64,000 nucleotides of DNA from Mycoplasma enhydrae (lineage in GTDB: Bacteria > Bacillota_I > Bacilli_A > Mycoplasmatales > Metamycoplasmataceae). The notes under the pieces are model-generated. The model was not told the origin of the DNA. It saw only the letters and a list, made by a program, of their open reading frames with translations, and ran no database searches. Shown here one piece after another: positions 33,316 to 44,289 of this stretch (the first letter of the stretch is position 1; each line of letters begins with the position of its first letter). The translations under genes and the position numbers were made by a program. The stretch is from assembly GCF_017116825.1 (NCBI RefSeq), contig NZ_JAFIRD010000003.1, positions 29,910-93,909 of the forward strand. Reading direction: 5' to 3'.

Positions 33316-33335
33316 AATATTTATATATAAATATT
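33316..33335. promoter_or_regulatory. 20-bp perfect palindrome upstream of the second HTH gene
   Basis: Perfect dyad of AATATTTATA and its complement, sharing the TTTATATA half-site with the sites at 27093 and 27697. It ends 69 bp before the 33405 start, against 68 bp for the paralogous HTH gene. The remaining gap 33215-33404 shows no other structure. Confidence 0.55.
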
Positions 33336-33404
33336 GTCCTCAAATTAGTACCATTAAAATTCATTTCTCTTATTTTTTATATTAAATAAGAATTGGGAGG
33401 AAAA

Positions 33405-33716
33405 ATGAATGAACAAAAAATAATGATTTTAAAAAACATGTGCTTGCAAAGAAAAAAAGATTTTATTGCTAAATACTGTTTAATTGATAGACTTAAGAAC
33501 TCTAAATTTTTATTTAAGGAAAACAATAAACATAAATCAAAATTAGATTACTTTATTGATTCTCTTGATGAGGATTATAGAAAAATTTTTTATGAAAACT
33601 TTATTCACAAAGAACCTAACCCATATTGATATCTAGATAATTGATCTAAAAATTCATATTACAAGAAACTAAATTATTTAGTTAACCTATTTATTGATTA
33701 TGTACATTTCACTTAA
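33405..33716 (+). CDS. Small HTH protein, MG284/MPN403-like (copy 2)
   Basis: 103 residues. The same architecture as the protein at 27183: a Lys-rich N-terminus, then 'FIDSLDEDYRKIFYENFIHKEPNPYWYLDNWSKNSYYKKLNYLVNLFI', with the two central Trp as TGA. This aligns with 'INNLQSIDKSILLTIIFKRNLSNISWKTF…STFYRKIKFIEKIL'. The last helix would contact DNA. Start ATG 33405 has GGGAGG 6 nt upstream. It overlaps the following gene by 17 bp. The gene order HTH, large protein, anchored protein, acpP recalls MG284-MG287 of M. genitalium. Confidence 0.72.
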
Positions 33717-34830
33717 TCAAAATTACAATGAAAACAAAAAATCTGAAGTTATTAAAAATTGAGGGGAAGAGTTTTTAATAACTTCCAAAAGAAAAAATTA
33801 TTTAGACAATTGACTCACCGTTAATGAAGTAACCAATTTAAAAATTCGACGCATTATTAAGGATGATAATTTTATTATCACATTCGAACACATTAATAAT
33901 CTTAGTGAAATTCAAAGAATTAAAATTGATGCTTTTTTAAATAATGCTAGCATTGAACTAAAACCAGCTTTTAATGAAAAAACTGGAAAAATAGAACTCA
34001 CTTATAATAATGCTAACGCTAGCAAAAAAATGGATTTTGAAGATATAAATAATATAAATTTTGAAATACATTACTTGGTTAATGGTCGATGATATCAAAC
34101 AAAAAGATTTACTTATTGAATTAAAGCCAATAAAAAGCCTAATGAAATTGTAACCAATGAAAAAGCTGTCGTTAGATTTTTAAATGAAATCGAAATAAAT
34201 ACATTGCCAGATCGCATTAATGGTCATGTTGTATATCATGATGTCAACACTAAATATGTAAACATTGAATTTAGTCCTAAAAAATTGATTCAGGGTAAAC
34301 ATAATGATGAAATTTTTGATATCAAAATTTATAAAACAAATACCAGTGATAATTCAATAGAAGAACTAAATAATTCAGATATATATGACTTCAAAGTTGC
34401 GCCATTAGTTTTGATTGATAATGAAAAAGCTAAATATGAAACAAAACTACACGTTAAGGATTTTGGCAAAATGACAGTAATGATTGATTCATATTCTCGT
34501 TATGATAAATACACAAATTCAGTCATTATTCAAAATAATAGCTCAAAAGCAAGACAAGGTATATTAATACCACTTAATTTAAAAGGTGATTTTGGCTATA
34601 CATTAAGCTTTGATATTGGTAAAAATCTTAAAAACTTTAAATTAATATATATTCAAAACATCATAAAGCCATTTTTTGGTCTTAATGAAGGACTAATAAA
34701 AATGAACACTAAATCCATTAAGGGATGATTGACAGATGAAAAATGACACACAATTAAATATAAAAATTTCTCAAACATTATAAAATCGGCCAATAGTTTA
34801 GAAGAAATAGAAAGAATGGGTAATAAATAA
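33700..34830 (+). CDS. MG285-like conserved protein (copy 2)
   Basis: 376 residues, no signal peptide. Beta-rich with repeated 'F/I-x-I/F' strands; several TGA Trp. The central 'INFEIHYLVNGRWYQTKRFTYWIKANKK' and the C-terminal 'LIPLNLKGDFGYTLSFDIGKNLKNFKLIYIQNI' segments are shared with the 27799 product. Enzymatic motifs are not visible. Its start lies inside the HTH gene and its stop overlaps the next start (TAATG), so three proteins are made from one message, suggesting a complex with the anchored 34830 product. Confidence 0.75.
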
Positions 34831-35333
34831 TGAAGGAAAGAACTAAAAAAATACTCATATGGTCAAGTGTTGGTGTAATTTTATCAGCTTCAATTGCAGC
34901 TACTTCAGCTTTTGCAATTATGCAACAAAAAGCCAATAAAAAAACACTTGATAAAAAATCAAATGAATCTAAAGATATCAATAAATCTCAAAATGAAAAA
35001 AATGAATTAGAAGAAAATGACAAAGATACTAATAATAAAGAAGAAAATAATGAATTAAACGCTAAAGATGTAGATTGAAAAAAAATATTTCCACAAATAC
35101 AAAGTAGTGATTATTATGATAAACTAAATTACCGCAATGGACAAGCATGAATCGATGAAGATATGATTGTTTATATAATTAAAGATGTTCTTAACAGAAT
35201 GCTTGTTAGTGACGGTGTAGTAAAATATGCTTATAAACAATTAGATGACCAAAATTTATTAATTACATTCAAATGAAATAATCAAAAAGAAAAAAGTGTA
35301 GTGACTTATAAGATTAATACAAATAAGTTATAA
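34830..35333 (+). CDS. Membrane-anchored protein, third gene of the HTH operon
   Basis: 167 residues. One N-terminal hydrophobic helix (~residues 8-30, 'ILIWSSVGVILSASIAATSAFAI') without a lipobox Cys, then a ~50-residue low-complexity Asn/Glu/Lys/Asp linker. A small folded domain of ~85 residues follows from the TGA Trp at 84. The topology suggests an extracytoplasmic domain on a flexible tether. The copy-1 module at 27-29 kb has no equivalent gene. It is followed 8 bp later by acpP. Confidence 0.72.
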
Positions 35334-35341
35334 TATATTCT

Positions 35342-35575
35342 ATGAATTCAAAAGATATATTATTTAAAGAAATTAAAAAATACACCAAAAATAATTTTGA
35401 TTTAAACACAAATATCAAGGAACTAGGAATTGATAGTTTAGACTTGGTAATTTTAATTTCTGATCTAGAAACAAAGCTAAAAATAGAAATTAGCGATGAA
35501 GAATTAATTAAACTAAAAACTCTAGATGATATTGTTAAGATAATTGACCAAAAACAAAATAATGAAAAAAAATAA
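35342..35575 (+). CDS. acpP: Acyl carrier protein
   Basis: 77 residues. 'LGIDSLDLVILI' contains the Ser that carries 4'-phosphopantetheine (D-S-L). Acidic residues flank the carrier helix ('LETKLKIEISDEEL'). Mycoplasmas lack fatty-acid synthesis, so it probably serves lipid handling or cofactor tasks. It lies 8 bp after the membrane-anchored protein and 25 bp before tRNA-Trp. Confidence 0.92.
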   Translation: MNSKDILFKEIKKYTKNNFDLNTNIKELGIDSLDLVILISDLETKLKIEISDEELIKLKTLDDIVKIIDQKQNNEKK

Positions 35576-35600
35576 GGTAAAATACTTAACGTATCATTGT

Positions 35601-35675
35601 ACGGGTATAGTTCAATGGTAGAACAACGGGCTTCAACCCCGTGTGTTGTGAGTTCGAGTCTTGCTACCCGTGCCA
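35601..35675 (+). tRNA. tRNA-Trp, anticodon TCA
   Basis: Acceptor ACGGGTA/TACCCGT, D arm GTTC/GAAC, anticodon stem ACGGG/CCCGT with loop CTTCAAC giving TCA, T arm intact, discriminator G and encoded CCA. It reads UGA (and UGG by wobble) as tryptophan, matching the many in-frame TGA codons. Confidence 0.96.
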
Positions 35676-35690
35676 TATCATTTTGATCAT

Positions 35691-35722
35691 AAAGAGCAGT
35701 ATTTCTGTTCTTTATTTTTATT
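35691..35722 (+). terminator. Terminator after tRNA-Trp
   Basis: AAAGAGCAG (35691-35699) pairs with CTGTTCTTT (35705-35713), followed by ATTTTTATT. Confidence 0.75.
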
Positions 35723-35737
35723 GCAATAATTAAGCAA

Positions 35738-35763
35738 AATAAAAAACTTAGGCTAGCTAAGTT
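35738..35763 (-). terminator. Terminator of tRNA-Thr (minus strand)
   Basis: AACTTAG (35745-35751) pairs with CTAAGTT (35757-35763); on the minus strand the hairpin is followed by TTTTATTTTG. Confidence 0.75.
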
Positions 35764-35781
35764 TGGTATTTGTAAAATAAA

Positions 35782-35856
35782 TGGTGCCGTCAACTGGAAT
35801 TGAACCAGCGACCCCTTCCTTACCATGGAAGTGCTCTGCCCCTGAGCTATGACGGC
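35782..35856 (-). tRNA. tRNA-Thr, anticodon GGT
   Basis: Minus-strand cloverleaf: acceptor GCCGTCA/TGACGGC, D arm GCTC/GAGC, anticodon stem CTTCC/GGAAG with loop ATGGTAA giving GGT, T arm CTGG/CCAG, encoded CCA. Convergent with tRNA-Trp, each with its own terminator. Confidence 0.96.
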
Positions 35857-35926
35857 ATGTTTAATATTATATTAAAAATTACATTATTTTTTATATTTTT
35901 TTGGGAATTAAAATATACTTATATAC

Positions 35927-37006
35927 ATGGAAAAAACAATGCGAGAATCACTAATTTCGATATCAAAACAATATCGGGAATTAGAAAAGAAATTAAACGA
36001 CCCAGAAATATATAATGATATAAAACAATATACAAAAATTTCTAAAGAAAAATCTTCGCTTGAAGATATTTACAATGCTTTTAAGCAGTATTTAGAAATC
36101 GAAGAATTACATTTACTTTCGAAAGATATATTAGCAAATGAAAAAGATCATGAATTAATTGAATTGGCTAAAAATGACCTTGATAATCAAATCCAAAAAA
36201 TGAATGATTGGGAAGAGAAAATTAAAGAATTATTATTACCAGTTGATGAAAACGACAAACGTGATGTTATTGTAGAAATTAGAGGGGCAGCTGGTGGCGA
36301 TGAAGCTAATATATTTTCTGGAGATCTTTTTAAGATGTATCAAAAATATTGTGAAAACAAAGATTTCAAAATTAAAGTAATTGATTACACTTATGGGTCT
36401 GCTGGTGGTTATAGTCAAATTGTTTTTAGTATCAAAGGCGAAAAAGTTTTTTCAAAAATGAAATTTGAACGTGGAGTTCATAGAGTACAACGTGTACCAC
36501 AAACAGAAACACAAGGTCGTGTTCATACTTCAACTGCTACTGTTACTGTTCTACCTGAAGTTGATGATGATGTTAATATTGTAATAAAACCAGAAGATAT
36601 TGAAGTTGATGTATTTAGATCTTCAGGTGCCGGTGGGCAATCCGTAAATACCACTGATTCAGCAGTTAGAATAACTCACAAACCAACAGGAATTGTTGTT
36701 ACTTCTCAAGATGAAAGAAGTCAAATCCAAAATCGTGAAACTGCTCTTAAAGTTTTAAAAAGTAGATTATATGAAATTGAAATTCAAAAAAGAGAGGAAG
36801 AAGAAAGCGGACTTAGAAAAATGGCCGGCACTGGAGATAGAAGCGAAAAAATTAGAACTTATAACTACCCTCAGGATCGTGTTACCGATCATCGTATAGG
36901 TTTTTCTACTTCACTTAAAATAATTATGGAAGGTGAACTTGATAAAATTACCGAAGCTTTAATCGCTGATGAAAAAGCTAAAAAAATTCAAGAGGCAGGT
37001 TTATAA
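35927..37006 (+). CDS. prfA: Peptide chain release factor 1
   Basis: 359 residues. '[23 protein letters not shown]' contains the P-x-T stop-codon reader. '[21 protein letters not shown]' contains the GGQ motif that triggers peptide release. It reads UAA and UAG. RF2, which would read UGA, is not seen here and is not expected when UGA means Trp. A TATACT box lies ~11 bp before the start, so the leader is short. The stop overlaps prmC (TAATG). Confidence 0.96.
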   Translation: MEKTMRESLISISKQYRELEKKLNDPEIYNDIKQYTKISKEKSSLEDIYNAFKQYLEIEELHLLSKDILANEKDHELIELAKNDLDNQIQKMNDWEEKIKELLLPVDENDKRDVIVEIRGAAGGDEANIFSGDLFKMYQKYCENKDFKIKVIDYTYGSAGGYSQIVFSIKGEKVFSKMKFERGVHRVQRVPQTETQGRVHTSTATVTVLPEVDDDVNIVIKPEDIEVDVFRSSGAGGQSVNTTDSAVRITHKPTGIVVTSQDERSQIQNRETALKVLKSRLYEIEIQKREEEESGLRKMAGTGDRSEKIRTYNYPQDRVTDHRIGFSTSLKIIMEGELDKITEALIADEKAKKIQEAGL

Positions 37007-37716
37007 TGATTGAAAAAGAGGTATTGCTACAAGAAAAAAGAAGGTATGAGCAGCCTCTTTTTATTTCTAAAAAAGAACTGAAATTATTGAAAAAAGATTA
37101 TCCTGTGCAAAAAATAATTGGCTATCAGACAATGCAAAATGTCCATATTGACATTAGATATAATGTGCTAATACCAAGATATGAAACTGAAGAATTAATT
37201 ATTGAATCTTATAACTACATAAACATAAACTCTAGTGTTTTGGATCTATGCTGTGGAAGTGGTTTTATAGGTCTTGCAATAGCTAAAAACATTGGATGTA
37301 ATGTAACATTATCAGATATATCAAAACAAGCTATCAAGCAAACAAAATTAAATATAAAAATAAATAATTTGAATAATTGTAAAACAATTAGAAGTAATTT
37401 ATTTACTAATCTTAATGAAAGATATGATCTAATAATTTCCAATCCTCCTTATTTAAATAAAAACCACAAATTTGCAAAATCATTAAAATGGGAACCTAAA
37501 AAAGCATTGTATGCCAAAGATAACGGTTTATTTTTCTATAAAAAAATAACAGAGCTGGCAAGTGATTTTCTAAATGAAAATGGCTACTTGATTTTTGAGA
37601 TTGATGAGTATTCAAAAGACTGATTAATTAACAATTTTCCTAATATAATAATTAAAAAAGATATTAGCAAAAAAAATCGAATAGCAATATTAAAATACAA
37701 TGATTTAAAAAAATAG
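37006..37716 (+). CDS. prmC: Release-factor glutamine methyltransferase
   Basis: 236 residues. 'IPRYETEELI' precedes the SAM-binding fold with 'VLDLCCGSGFIGLAIA'; 'IISNPPYL' is the NPPY motif that binds the glutamine side chain. 'GYLIFEIDEYSKDW' follows with a TGA Trp. It methylates the Gln of the GGQ motif in RF1, its immediate neighbour. The N-terminal domain is shorter than in E. coli. Coupled to prfA by a 1-bp overlap. Confidence 0.93.
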
Positions 37717-37731
37717 CACTCTAATTAAAAA

Positions 37732-37742
37732 TGTGCTAAAAT
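37732..37742 (+). promoter_or_regulatory. Extended -10 promoter for dnaJ
   Basis: TGTGC-TAAAAT with -10 at 37737-37742, only 9 bp before the dnaJ ATG. The transcript would be leaderless or have a very short leader. No CIRCE heat-shock repeat is visible. Confidence 0.45.
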
Positions 37743-37751
37743 TGATATGTT

Positions 37752-38864
37752 ATGGCAAACAAAAAAGATTATTATGAAATTTTAGGCGTATCTAAAAACG
37801 CTACAGAAAAAGAAATTAAGTCAGCATATCGAAAACTTGCAATGCAGTATCATCCTGATAGAAATAGCGCACCAAATGCTGAAGAAAAATTTAAAGAAGT
37901 ATCAGAAGCATACGAAATTTTATCAGACAATGATAAAAGGGCTAAATATGATAGATTTGGACACAATGCATTTGATCCAAATTCATATTCTTTTGGTGAT
38001 TCTGAAGATATATTCAAGAGTTTTTTTGAAAGCTTTAGTACTGGATTTGGTTCAGGGGATGTTTTTGGTGATATTTTTGGTTCAGGTTTTGGTGGTTCTT
38101 CTAATGAATACCAATATGGAGAAGACTTACAAACAGCCATATATCTAGATTTTAATCAAGCAATTTTTGGCACAGAAACTACATTAAATTTAGACAAATA
38201 TGAAAGTTGTGATTTTTGTAAGGGTACTGGTGCAGAATCTAAAAACGATTTTTCAACATGTTATGACTGTAATGGTTCTGGACAAATTAAACAAAGAATT
38301 GCCATATTCTCAACCATAAAACCTTGCCCTGCGTGTAGAGGTGAAGGAAGAATAATTAAAAAATCTTGTCACAAATGTCATGGTAAAAAAACTATTAAGT
38401 CAAAAGTTTTACAAACAATTAAAATTATGCCTGGAGTTGAAAATGGAGACGCCATGAAACTTAAAGGCTTTGGTAATCCTTCACCTGTAACTGGTAAAAA
38501 TAATGGTGACTTATATATTGTTATATATGTCAAAGAAAGTAAAGTTTATAAAAAATTAAATAATAATGACTTATATATAAAAATGCCTTTATCAATTAAA
38601 AGCATAATGCTTGAAGAAATTATTGAAATTCCCACTCCATACGGATACAAAAGTTTTAAATTGGATAATGACTTAAACCTAACTGAACCCATAATACTTA
38701 AAGGTTGTGGTTATCCATATAAAAACTCATCACAAAAAGGAAATCTTGTAGTTCAATTAGATGTATATATACCAAAATTAAACAAAGAAGAAAATAAACA
38801 ACTGCAAAAAATAATGGCAGATAAAGACGATAAAAAGCGTGAAAATTGATTAAAGCAATTTTAG
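37752..38864 (+). CDS. dnaJ: Chaperone protein DnaJ
   Basis: 370 residues. The J domain is '[33 protein letters not shown]' with HPD. A Gly/Phe-rich linker follows (~75-115). Four Cys pairs form the zinc centre: [24 protein letters not shown] and CHKCHGKK. The C-terminal substrate domains end after a TGA Trp. It recruits DnaK to unfolded proteins. No grpE or dnaK is adjacent, unlike in most bacteria. Confidence 0.96.
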
Positions 38865-38885
38865 CGTTTTTTTTAATTAATATCG

Positions 38886-38899
38886 TTTTGTGTTATTAT
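38886..38899 (+). promoter_or_regulatory. Extended -10 promoter for topA
   Basis: TTTTGTG-T-TATTAT (-10 at 38894-38899), ~54 bp before the topA start. It matches the TTTGTGnTA(A/T)(A/T)AT pattern seen at three other genes. Confidence 0.45.
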
Positions 38900-38952
38900 T
38901 TATTAACATATTAAAACATACATAAAATTTCCATTTCTATAAGGAGCAAACT

Positions 38953-40794
38953 ATGTCTGAAAATAGAATAATGATCGTGGAATCACCAAATAAAGTTAAT
39001 ACAATTCAAAAAATAGTTGGAGAAGATATTAAAGTTATTGCCAGTGTAGGACATATTCTAAAATTATCAACAACAGGTAAAAATAATTTAGGAATTGATT
39101 TTGAAAATTGAGAGCCTAAAATGATTCCTGATCCTCTTAAAAAAGCAGTAATTGATGATCTTAAAAAAACAATTAAAGATGCTAGTGAAGTATTAATTGC
39201 AACTGACCCCGACCGTGAGGGAGAAGCTATAGCTGAAAACTTAATAACAACCTTAAAAATAGAAGATAAATATAAAAGAATTAAATATAATGAAATAACT
39301 AACGAAGCAATTAATTTTGCTATTGATAATCCTTTGGAAATAGATGAAAACTTAGTCAAAGCCCAAAAAACTCGAAGAATGTTAGATAGGATTATTGGCT
39401 TTAGACTTTCACAATTAATGAAACAAAAGGTAAAAAATGCTCCTACTAATCCTTCAGCTGGTAGAGTTCAGTCTATTGCTCTTAAATTAGTGTGTGATCG
39501 TGAAAAGGAAATTGAAGAATTTAGTCCAGTTTTATATTCAAAAATTTTTGCTGATTTAGGTAATGAATTAAAAGCATCTTTATATTTAAAAGATCATAAA
39601 GAATTTGAAGATAATACATGACTAAATCGTGAAGAAGCTATTAATATTTATAATGAATTATTGAACGGTAAACAGGAATTAGAAATTAATGATATTTCCA
39701 TAAGCCAAAGAAAAGAAAGTGCTTATGTACCATTTAAGCAATCTGTTCTTTATAAAGAAGCAAAATATGCTTCTAAAACAGTTCAATCATCGGCACAGAA
39801 ATTGTTTGAAATTGGTTTAATTTCTTATCCTAGAACCGATTCAACTAGACTAAGTCAGTCATTTGTAGATAAAGCACAAAACTATATCAAAACCAAATAT
39901 GGCAAAGAATATGTTGCTAAAGAAATTAAGGGTTTTGCGGGCTCACAAGATGCTCACGAGGCAATTAGACCTACATCTATAGAACTAGAGCCTGAATTAG
40001 CTACAAAAGAATATAAATTAAATCAAATTGATTCATATATATATAAATTAATCTATGACAAAACTATAATGTCACTAATGACATGCCCATTAAAAGAAAT
40101 TTATCGTTTTAATTTAATTAATAATAATCATAATTTTAGACTTTCTTTTAGCAAAGTAATCTTTGATGGTTATTACATTCATTCGGGCAAACAAGAAATA
40201 ATAAATATTCCTTCATATAAAATTGGTGAAAAAATAAAAGTTTTAGAATTTTTAAAAGAAGACAAAGAAACTCAACCACCTTCAAGATATAACGAAGGTT
40301 CTTTAATAAAAAAATTGGATGACATAAAAGTTGGTAGACCTTCAACTTTTGCTTCAACAATTTCAGTAATTAAACAAAGATTATTTGTTGAATTAAAAGA
40401 AGGAACTTTGCATCCTACAGAATTTGGTAATGTTGTTCTTTATAAACTTTTAACTAGTTTTCCTAAAACTATAAATGAAGAATATACAGCTAAAATTGAA
40501 ACAAAACTCGACTTAATTTCAGAAGGAAACGAAGATTATAAAAATGTAATGCAAAAATTTTGAGATAGTTTTAACGATCATTATGATTTCATTAAAAATA
40601 CTATTGAAATAACAATTTTAAAAAACGATGAATTAGATGAACAATGTCCAGAATGTGGGTCTAATCTAATTTACAGGTATACAAAAATTAAAAAGCAAAA
40701 ATTCATTGGTTGTTCAGCTTTTCCAAAGTGTCATTATATTAGAAACATAGATAAACCTTATCGGAGATTTTTTAGAAAATCTAAAGCAAAATAA
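38953..40794 (+). CDS. topA: DNA topoisomerase I
   Basis: 613 residues. The Toprim domain opens 'IMIVESPNKVNTIQKI' with the acidic 'DPDREGEAIAENL' metal site. 'NPSAGRVQSIAL' and the active-site Tyr in 'ISYPRTDSTRLS' follow. 'VGRPSTFASTI' is near the end of the core. The tail has a single four-Cys zinc ribbon ('CPECGSN…GCSAFPKC') instead of the usual three or more, giving a shorter enzyme. It removes negative supercoils. GGAG precedes the ATG. Confidence 0.96.
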
Positions 40795-40870
40795 AGATTT
40801 AAAATAATAGTTTTTACATATCAAACTTTTAATTTTCAAAAGTCTTGAGTATGCATAAGCTATTTTTTTT

Positions 40871-40892
40871 CTTTAAAAATTTATTTTTAAAG
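40871..40892. repeat. 22-bp inverted repeat before 40906
   Basis: CTTTAAAAA and TTTTTAAAG with a TTTA loop, perfect arms. It lies 14 bp before the start and just after the topA terminator zone, so it could be either a weak terminator or a translation-affecting hairpin. Confidence 0.4.
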
Positions 40893-40905
40893 TACAATTT
40901 CATAC

Positions 40906-42003
40906 ATGAAAGCTAAAAAAACTAATTTTAGAAAAAATTTTGGAATTGCGGCAACGGTTTTAATTCCTGTTTTTAGTATTGCATCTGTTGGTGGTGCTAT
41001 TTATTACTTTACAAAAAATTCAAGACCAGTTCAAAAAGAATTTTGAAGTGTAGAAAAATTTGAACAAGCTGCTAAAGAAATTAAAATTAAAAATGAAGTT
41101 ATAAGCTCAAAATTAACTGAAGATATCTATAAGGATTTTAAGAGTAGAAAATCTTTTTCAGAAGAAGCTCTTAAAAACTTTTATAAAAAATATCCAAATT
41201 TAAATAAATTATCAAAAGCGAAACAAGCAAAAATACTTAAAGATAAACCAAAGCTATTTGATACACACAAATATTTAGAGAATTATATTAATAGCAATTT
41301 AGATTTTAATAAAACAAAATTTTTAAATTTTAGATTTGTTGATATTGAAAAAGTTAAAGAAAACAATAAACAACTAAAAGTATATTTTGAAGTGTTTTTG
41401 AATTATGAATATGCTAATGGTGTTTTTGAATCAAACAAAATAAAATCAACATCTAATTCTAAATACTATTACCGTTCATCACAAAATGTGAATTTTTTGT
41501 CTGATGAATTAAATGATTTAATAGGTTCTGAATTTGATAAATCTTGACCTAAAAATGAAAAAAAAATAATTGATATTATTAAAAAATATAATAAGAAAAA
41601 AGGCGAAAAAGAAAATGTATTAAAAGAATGAAATGCTGAACTAAGTGAACTTCAAAAGAAGCCTAATCAAACTGAAGATGACAAGAACAAAATTGAGGAT
41701 TTAACTAAAAAAATTGCACAAATAACAGTTGATTTAAAAACGTTTTTTGAATCAGAAGAATTCCAGAAGGAAGTTTTTAAATGATTTGAAGAAGTTATTG
41801 ATGAAACTAATGCTTATCCAGATACTTGACCAAAAGATAAATCCAAGATTGTTCCATTAATTGAAAAAAATGAATTTTATGTTACTTGGATTCCAACTAA
41901 AAATTTAAATGAACTAAAAATTAAATTTAAATTTGAAAACAAAAATGATAATAAACAAAGCAGTGATGGCAGAGTTAAAATTTTTAATTTGAATGAAGTG
42001 TAA
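40906..42003 (+). CDS. Membrane-anchored extracytoplasmic protein, unknown function
   Basis: 365 residues with several TGA Trp. A basic start and hydrophobic helix (~14-36, 'GIAATVLIPVFSIASVGGAIYYF') lacks a lipobox Cys, so it is a signal anchor. The rest is Lys/Glu-rich and mostly helical, with a coiled-coil-like stretch around 220-270. It is followed 2 bp later by a 99-residue gene and then cmk, so it is the first gene of a cmk-der-gpsA operon. No family recognised. Confidence 0.75.
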
Positions 42004-42005
42004 TA

Positions 42006-42305
42006 ATGACAAATATTAATAAAGAATTAAAAAATAACTTAAAAACAGTTAGAAAAAATAGCATTCGTGAGATAGAGTTTTTGATTGATTTAGCCAAAAA
42101 ATATAAATTGAATTCAATAGATGAGCTGAAAGTGTATATTCAAAGCAGAAAAGGTGGAAATCATTTTACTTCTAAGGAATTAAAAAAAATTATTAATAGA
42201 ATTACAAATATTGAAAATTTGAAGACACCTAATAAAAAAAGTCTTGATTTAGATAAAGAATTTGAAGAAATTATTAAAAAGAATTGAGGAGATTGAAATG
42301 ACTAA
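42006..42305 (+). CDS. Small conserved hypothetical protein
   Basis: 99 residues, Lys/Asn/Ile-rich, soluble, predicted mostly helical; two TGA Trp near the end. No family recognised. The last 8 bp overlap the cmk start, and the cmk Shine-Dalgarno (GAGGAG) lies within it, so it is real coding DNA in the operon. Confidence 0.7.
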
Positions 42306-42972
42306 TAATAAAAGAATTAATATAGCTATTGATGGTCCCTCTGGTGTAGGAAAAACAGTCATGGCAAATATGTTGGCTGATAAATTAGACTACAAATTTA
42401 TTAGTAGTGGTGTCTTATATCGTGCGATTGCTTACAATGCTTTAGTTAATAATATAGATCTTAGTGATGAACAAGCAATTAATGAAGCTTGAGATATTAA
42501 TGATTTATTGATAACTGAAAAAAATGATGTCATTTTAAAAAACGAAGATATTACTGTAAAAATTAGGGAAGATAGAATTTCTTTAGCAGCTTCTGCCATT
42601 GCTAAATTTTCATCAATTCGAGCTAAGGTTAACAAATATATTCAAAATCTTGGAGATACAAAAAAGGGTATTATTGTTGATGGTAGAGATGCTACTTATC
42701 GAATTTTACCTAAAGCTGAAGTTAAATTTTTTTTATGAGCTAGTCCTGAAATTAGGGCTCAAAGACGTGTGAGGCAAAACAATTTATTAGGTATTCAATC
42801 CAATTATGAAGAAATTCTAGAATCAATTAAAAAGAGAGACTACGATGATATGAACAGGGATGTTGATCCTTTAAAAGTAAGCGAAGGCAGCATTGAAATT
42901 GATACTTCTGATTTAAGTATTGAAGAAAACTTTAGAGTTATGTACAATGAAGTTATAAAGAGGTTATCATAA
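42298..42972 (+). CDS. cmk: Cytidylate kinase
   Basis: 224 residues. The P-loop is 'AIDGPSGVGKTVMA', the family's G-P-(A/S)-G-(A/V)-GK-(S/T) start; 'ISSGVLYRAIA' contacts CMP. 'GIIVDGRDATYRILP' matches the 'DGRDIGTVVFP' site. The LID is 'IRAQRRVRQN', and 'RDYDDMNRDVDPLK' is the 'RDxxDxxRxxxPL' signature. It phosphorylates CMP/dCMP. der follows directly with no gap. Confidence 0.95.
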
Positions 42973-44289
42973 ATGAAAAATGTAGTTGCTATTATTGGTA
43001 AACCTAATGTAGGTAAATCAACTTTATTTAATAAAATTATTGATAAAAGAAAATCAATTGTTTATGATACACCCGGTGTAACAAGAGATCGAATTTATGA
43101 TACAGCTAAATGATCTGGTCACGAATTTAAAATTATTGATACAGGTGGAATAACACAGGAAAACGAAGATTTTAAGGAACAAATTAAAAAACAAGCTGAA
43201 ATTGCAATAGCTGAGGCTGATATTATTGTTTTTATTGTTGATGGAAAAAATGCTTTAACAACTGAGGATTTTTTTGTTGCTAGTTTATTAAGAAAAACAA
43301 ATAAAAAAATTATATTAGCAATAAATAAATTAGAATCTAGTAATTATCAGGTTTATGACAGCCAAGTTTATAAACTTGGTTTTAATGATATTTTTCCAAT
43401 AAGTGCCATTCATGGCGATGGAGTTGGAAATTTATTAGATGCAATTATTTCAAATTTAAATTTCAAAACTGAAGAGCAAAATAATAATTTTAAATTAACC
43501 ATACTAGGCCCTGCTAATGCTGGTAAATCTACACTTCTAAATGCACTAACCAACGAAGAAAGATCAATTGTTTCAAACATAGCTGGTACTACAAGAGATT
43601 CAGTTTCAGCTTTTATCAAAATTAATGATGAAGAATTTGAAATAATCGATACAGCCGGAATTAAAAGAAAAAGCAAATTAGTTGATAGTATAGAGCATTA
43701 TTCATTAATGCGAGCTAATAGTTCAATTGAAGAAGCTGATTTATGTTTATTAATGTTAGATGCTACACAAGAAGTTAGCCATTTTAGCCAAAATATAATT
43801 GGAATAGCATATGAATTAAAAAAACCTTTAATTATTATTGTTAATAAGTGAGATTTAATTGAAAAAGACACTAACACTATGTATGAGTATAAAAAATCTC
43901 TAGCAAAGAAATTAAAATTTGTTGACTGAGCTCCAATTGTTTTTATATCAGCTAAAAACAAACAAAGAATTAATAAACTTAAAGATGAAATAATTCACAT
44001 AAAAAACAATATGCAAAGAAAAATTAATACTAACCAACTTAATTCATTAATGATGAGTGCTCAAATGATAAAACCAGCTTCACCTATAAAAGGAAAAAGA
44101 CTTTCGATAACTTTTTCAAGACAAATTGAAGCTAAAATTCCTACATTCTTGCTTTTTGTTAATGATATTAATTGTGCACACTTTACATATTTAAGATACA
44201 TTGAAAACCAAATCCGCCAAAATTATGATTTTTCAGGCACTCCTATTAATTTGGTACTAAAAAACAAAAACAAAAAAGGAGGCGAGTAA
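42973..44289 (+). CDS. der: Ribosome-assembly GTPase Der (EngA)
   Basis: 438 residues with two tandem G domains. The first is '[13 protein letters not shown]' and DTGG; its NKxD position reads 'INKLES', so the Asp is replaced by Glu. The second is '[14 protein letters not shown]', DTAG and 'NKWDLIE'. The C-terminal KH domain ends '[13 protein letters not shown]'. It matures the 50S subunit. Start directly follows cmk; the stop overlaps gpsA (TAATG). Confidence 0.95.

Noticed and set aside
35314..35826. 170-codon open frame on the minus strand across acpP and both tRNA genes
   Set aside because: It lies over two clear cloverleaf tRNAs, their terminators and acpP, and resembles no protein.
37700..37751. 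CIRCE heat-shock operator before dnaJ
   Set aside because: No TTAGCACTC-n9-GAGTGCTAA repeat is present; only a TAGCACTC half (37714-37721) is seen without its partner.
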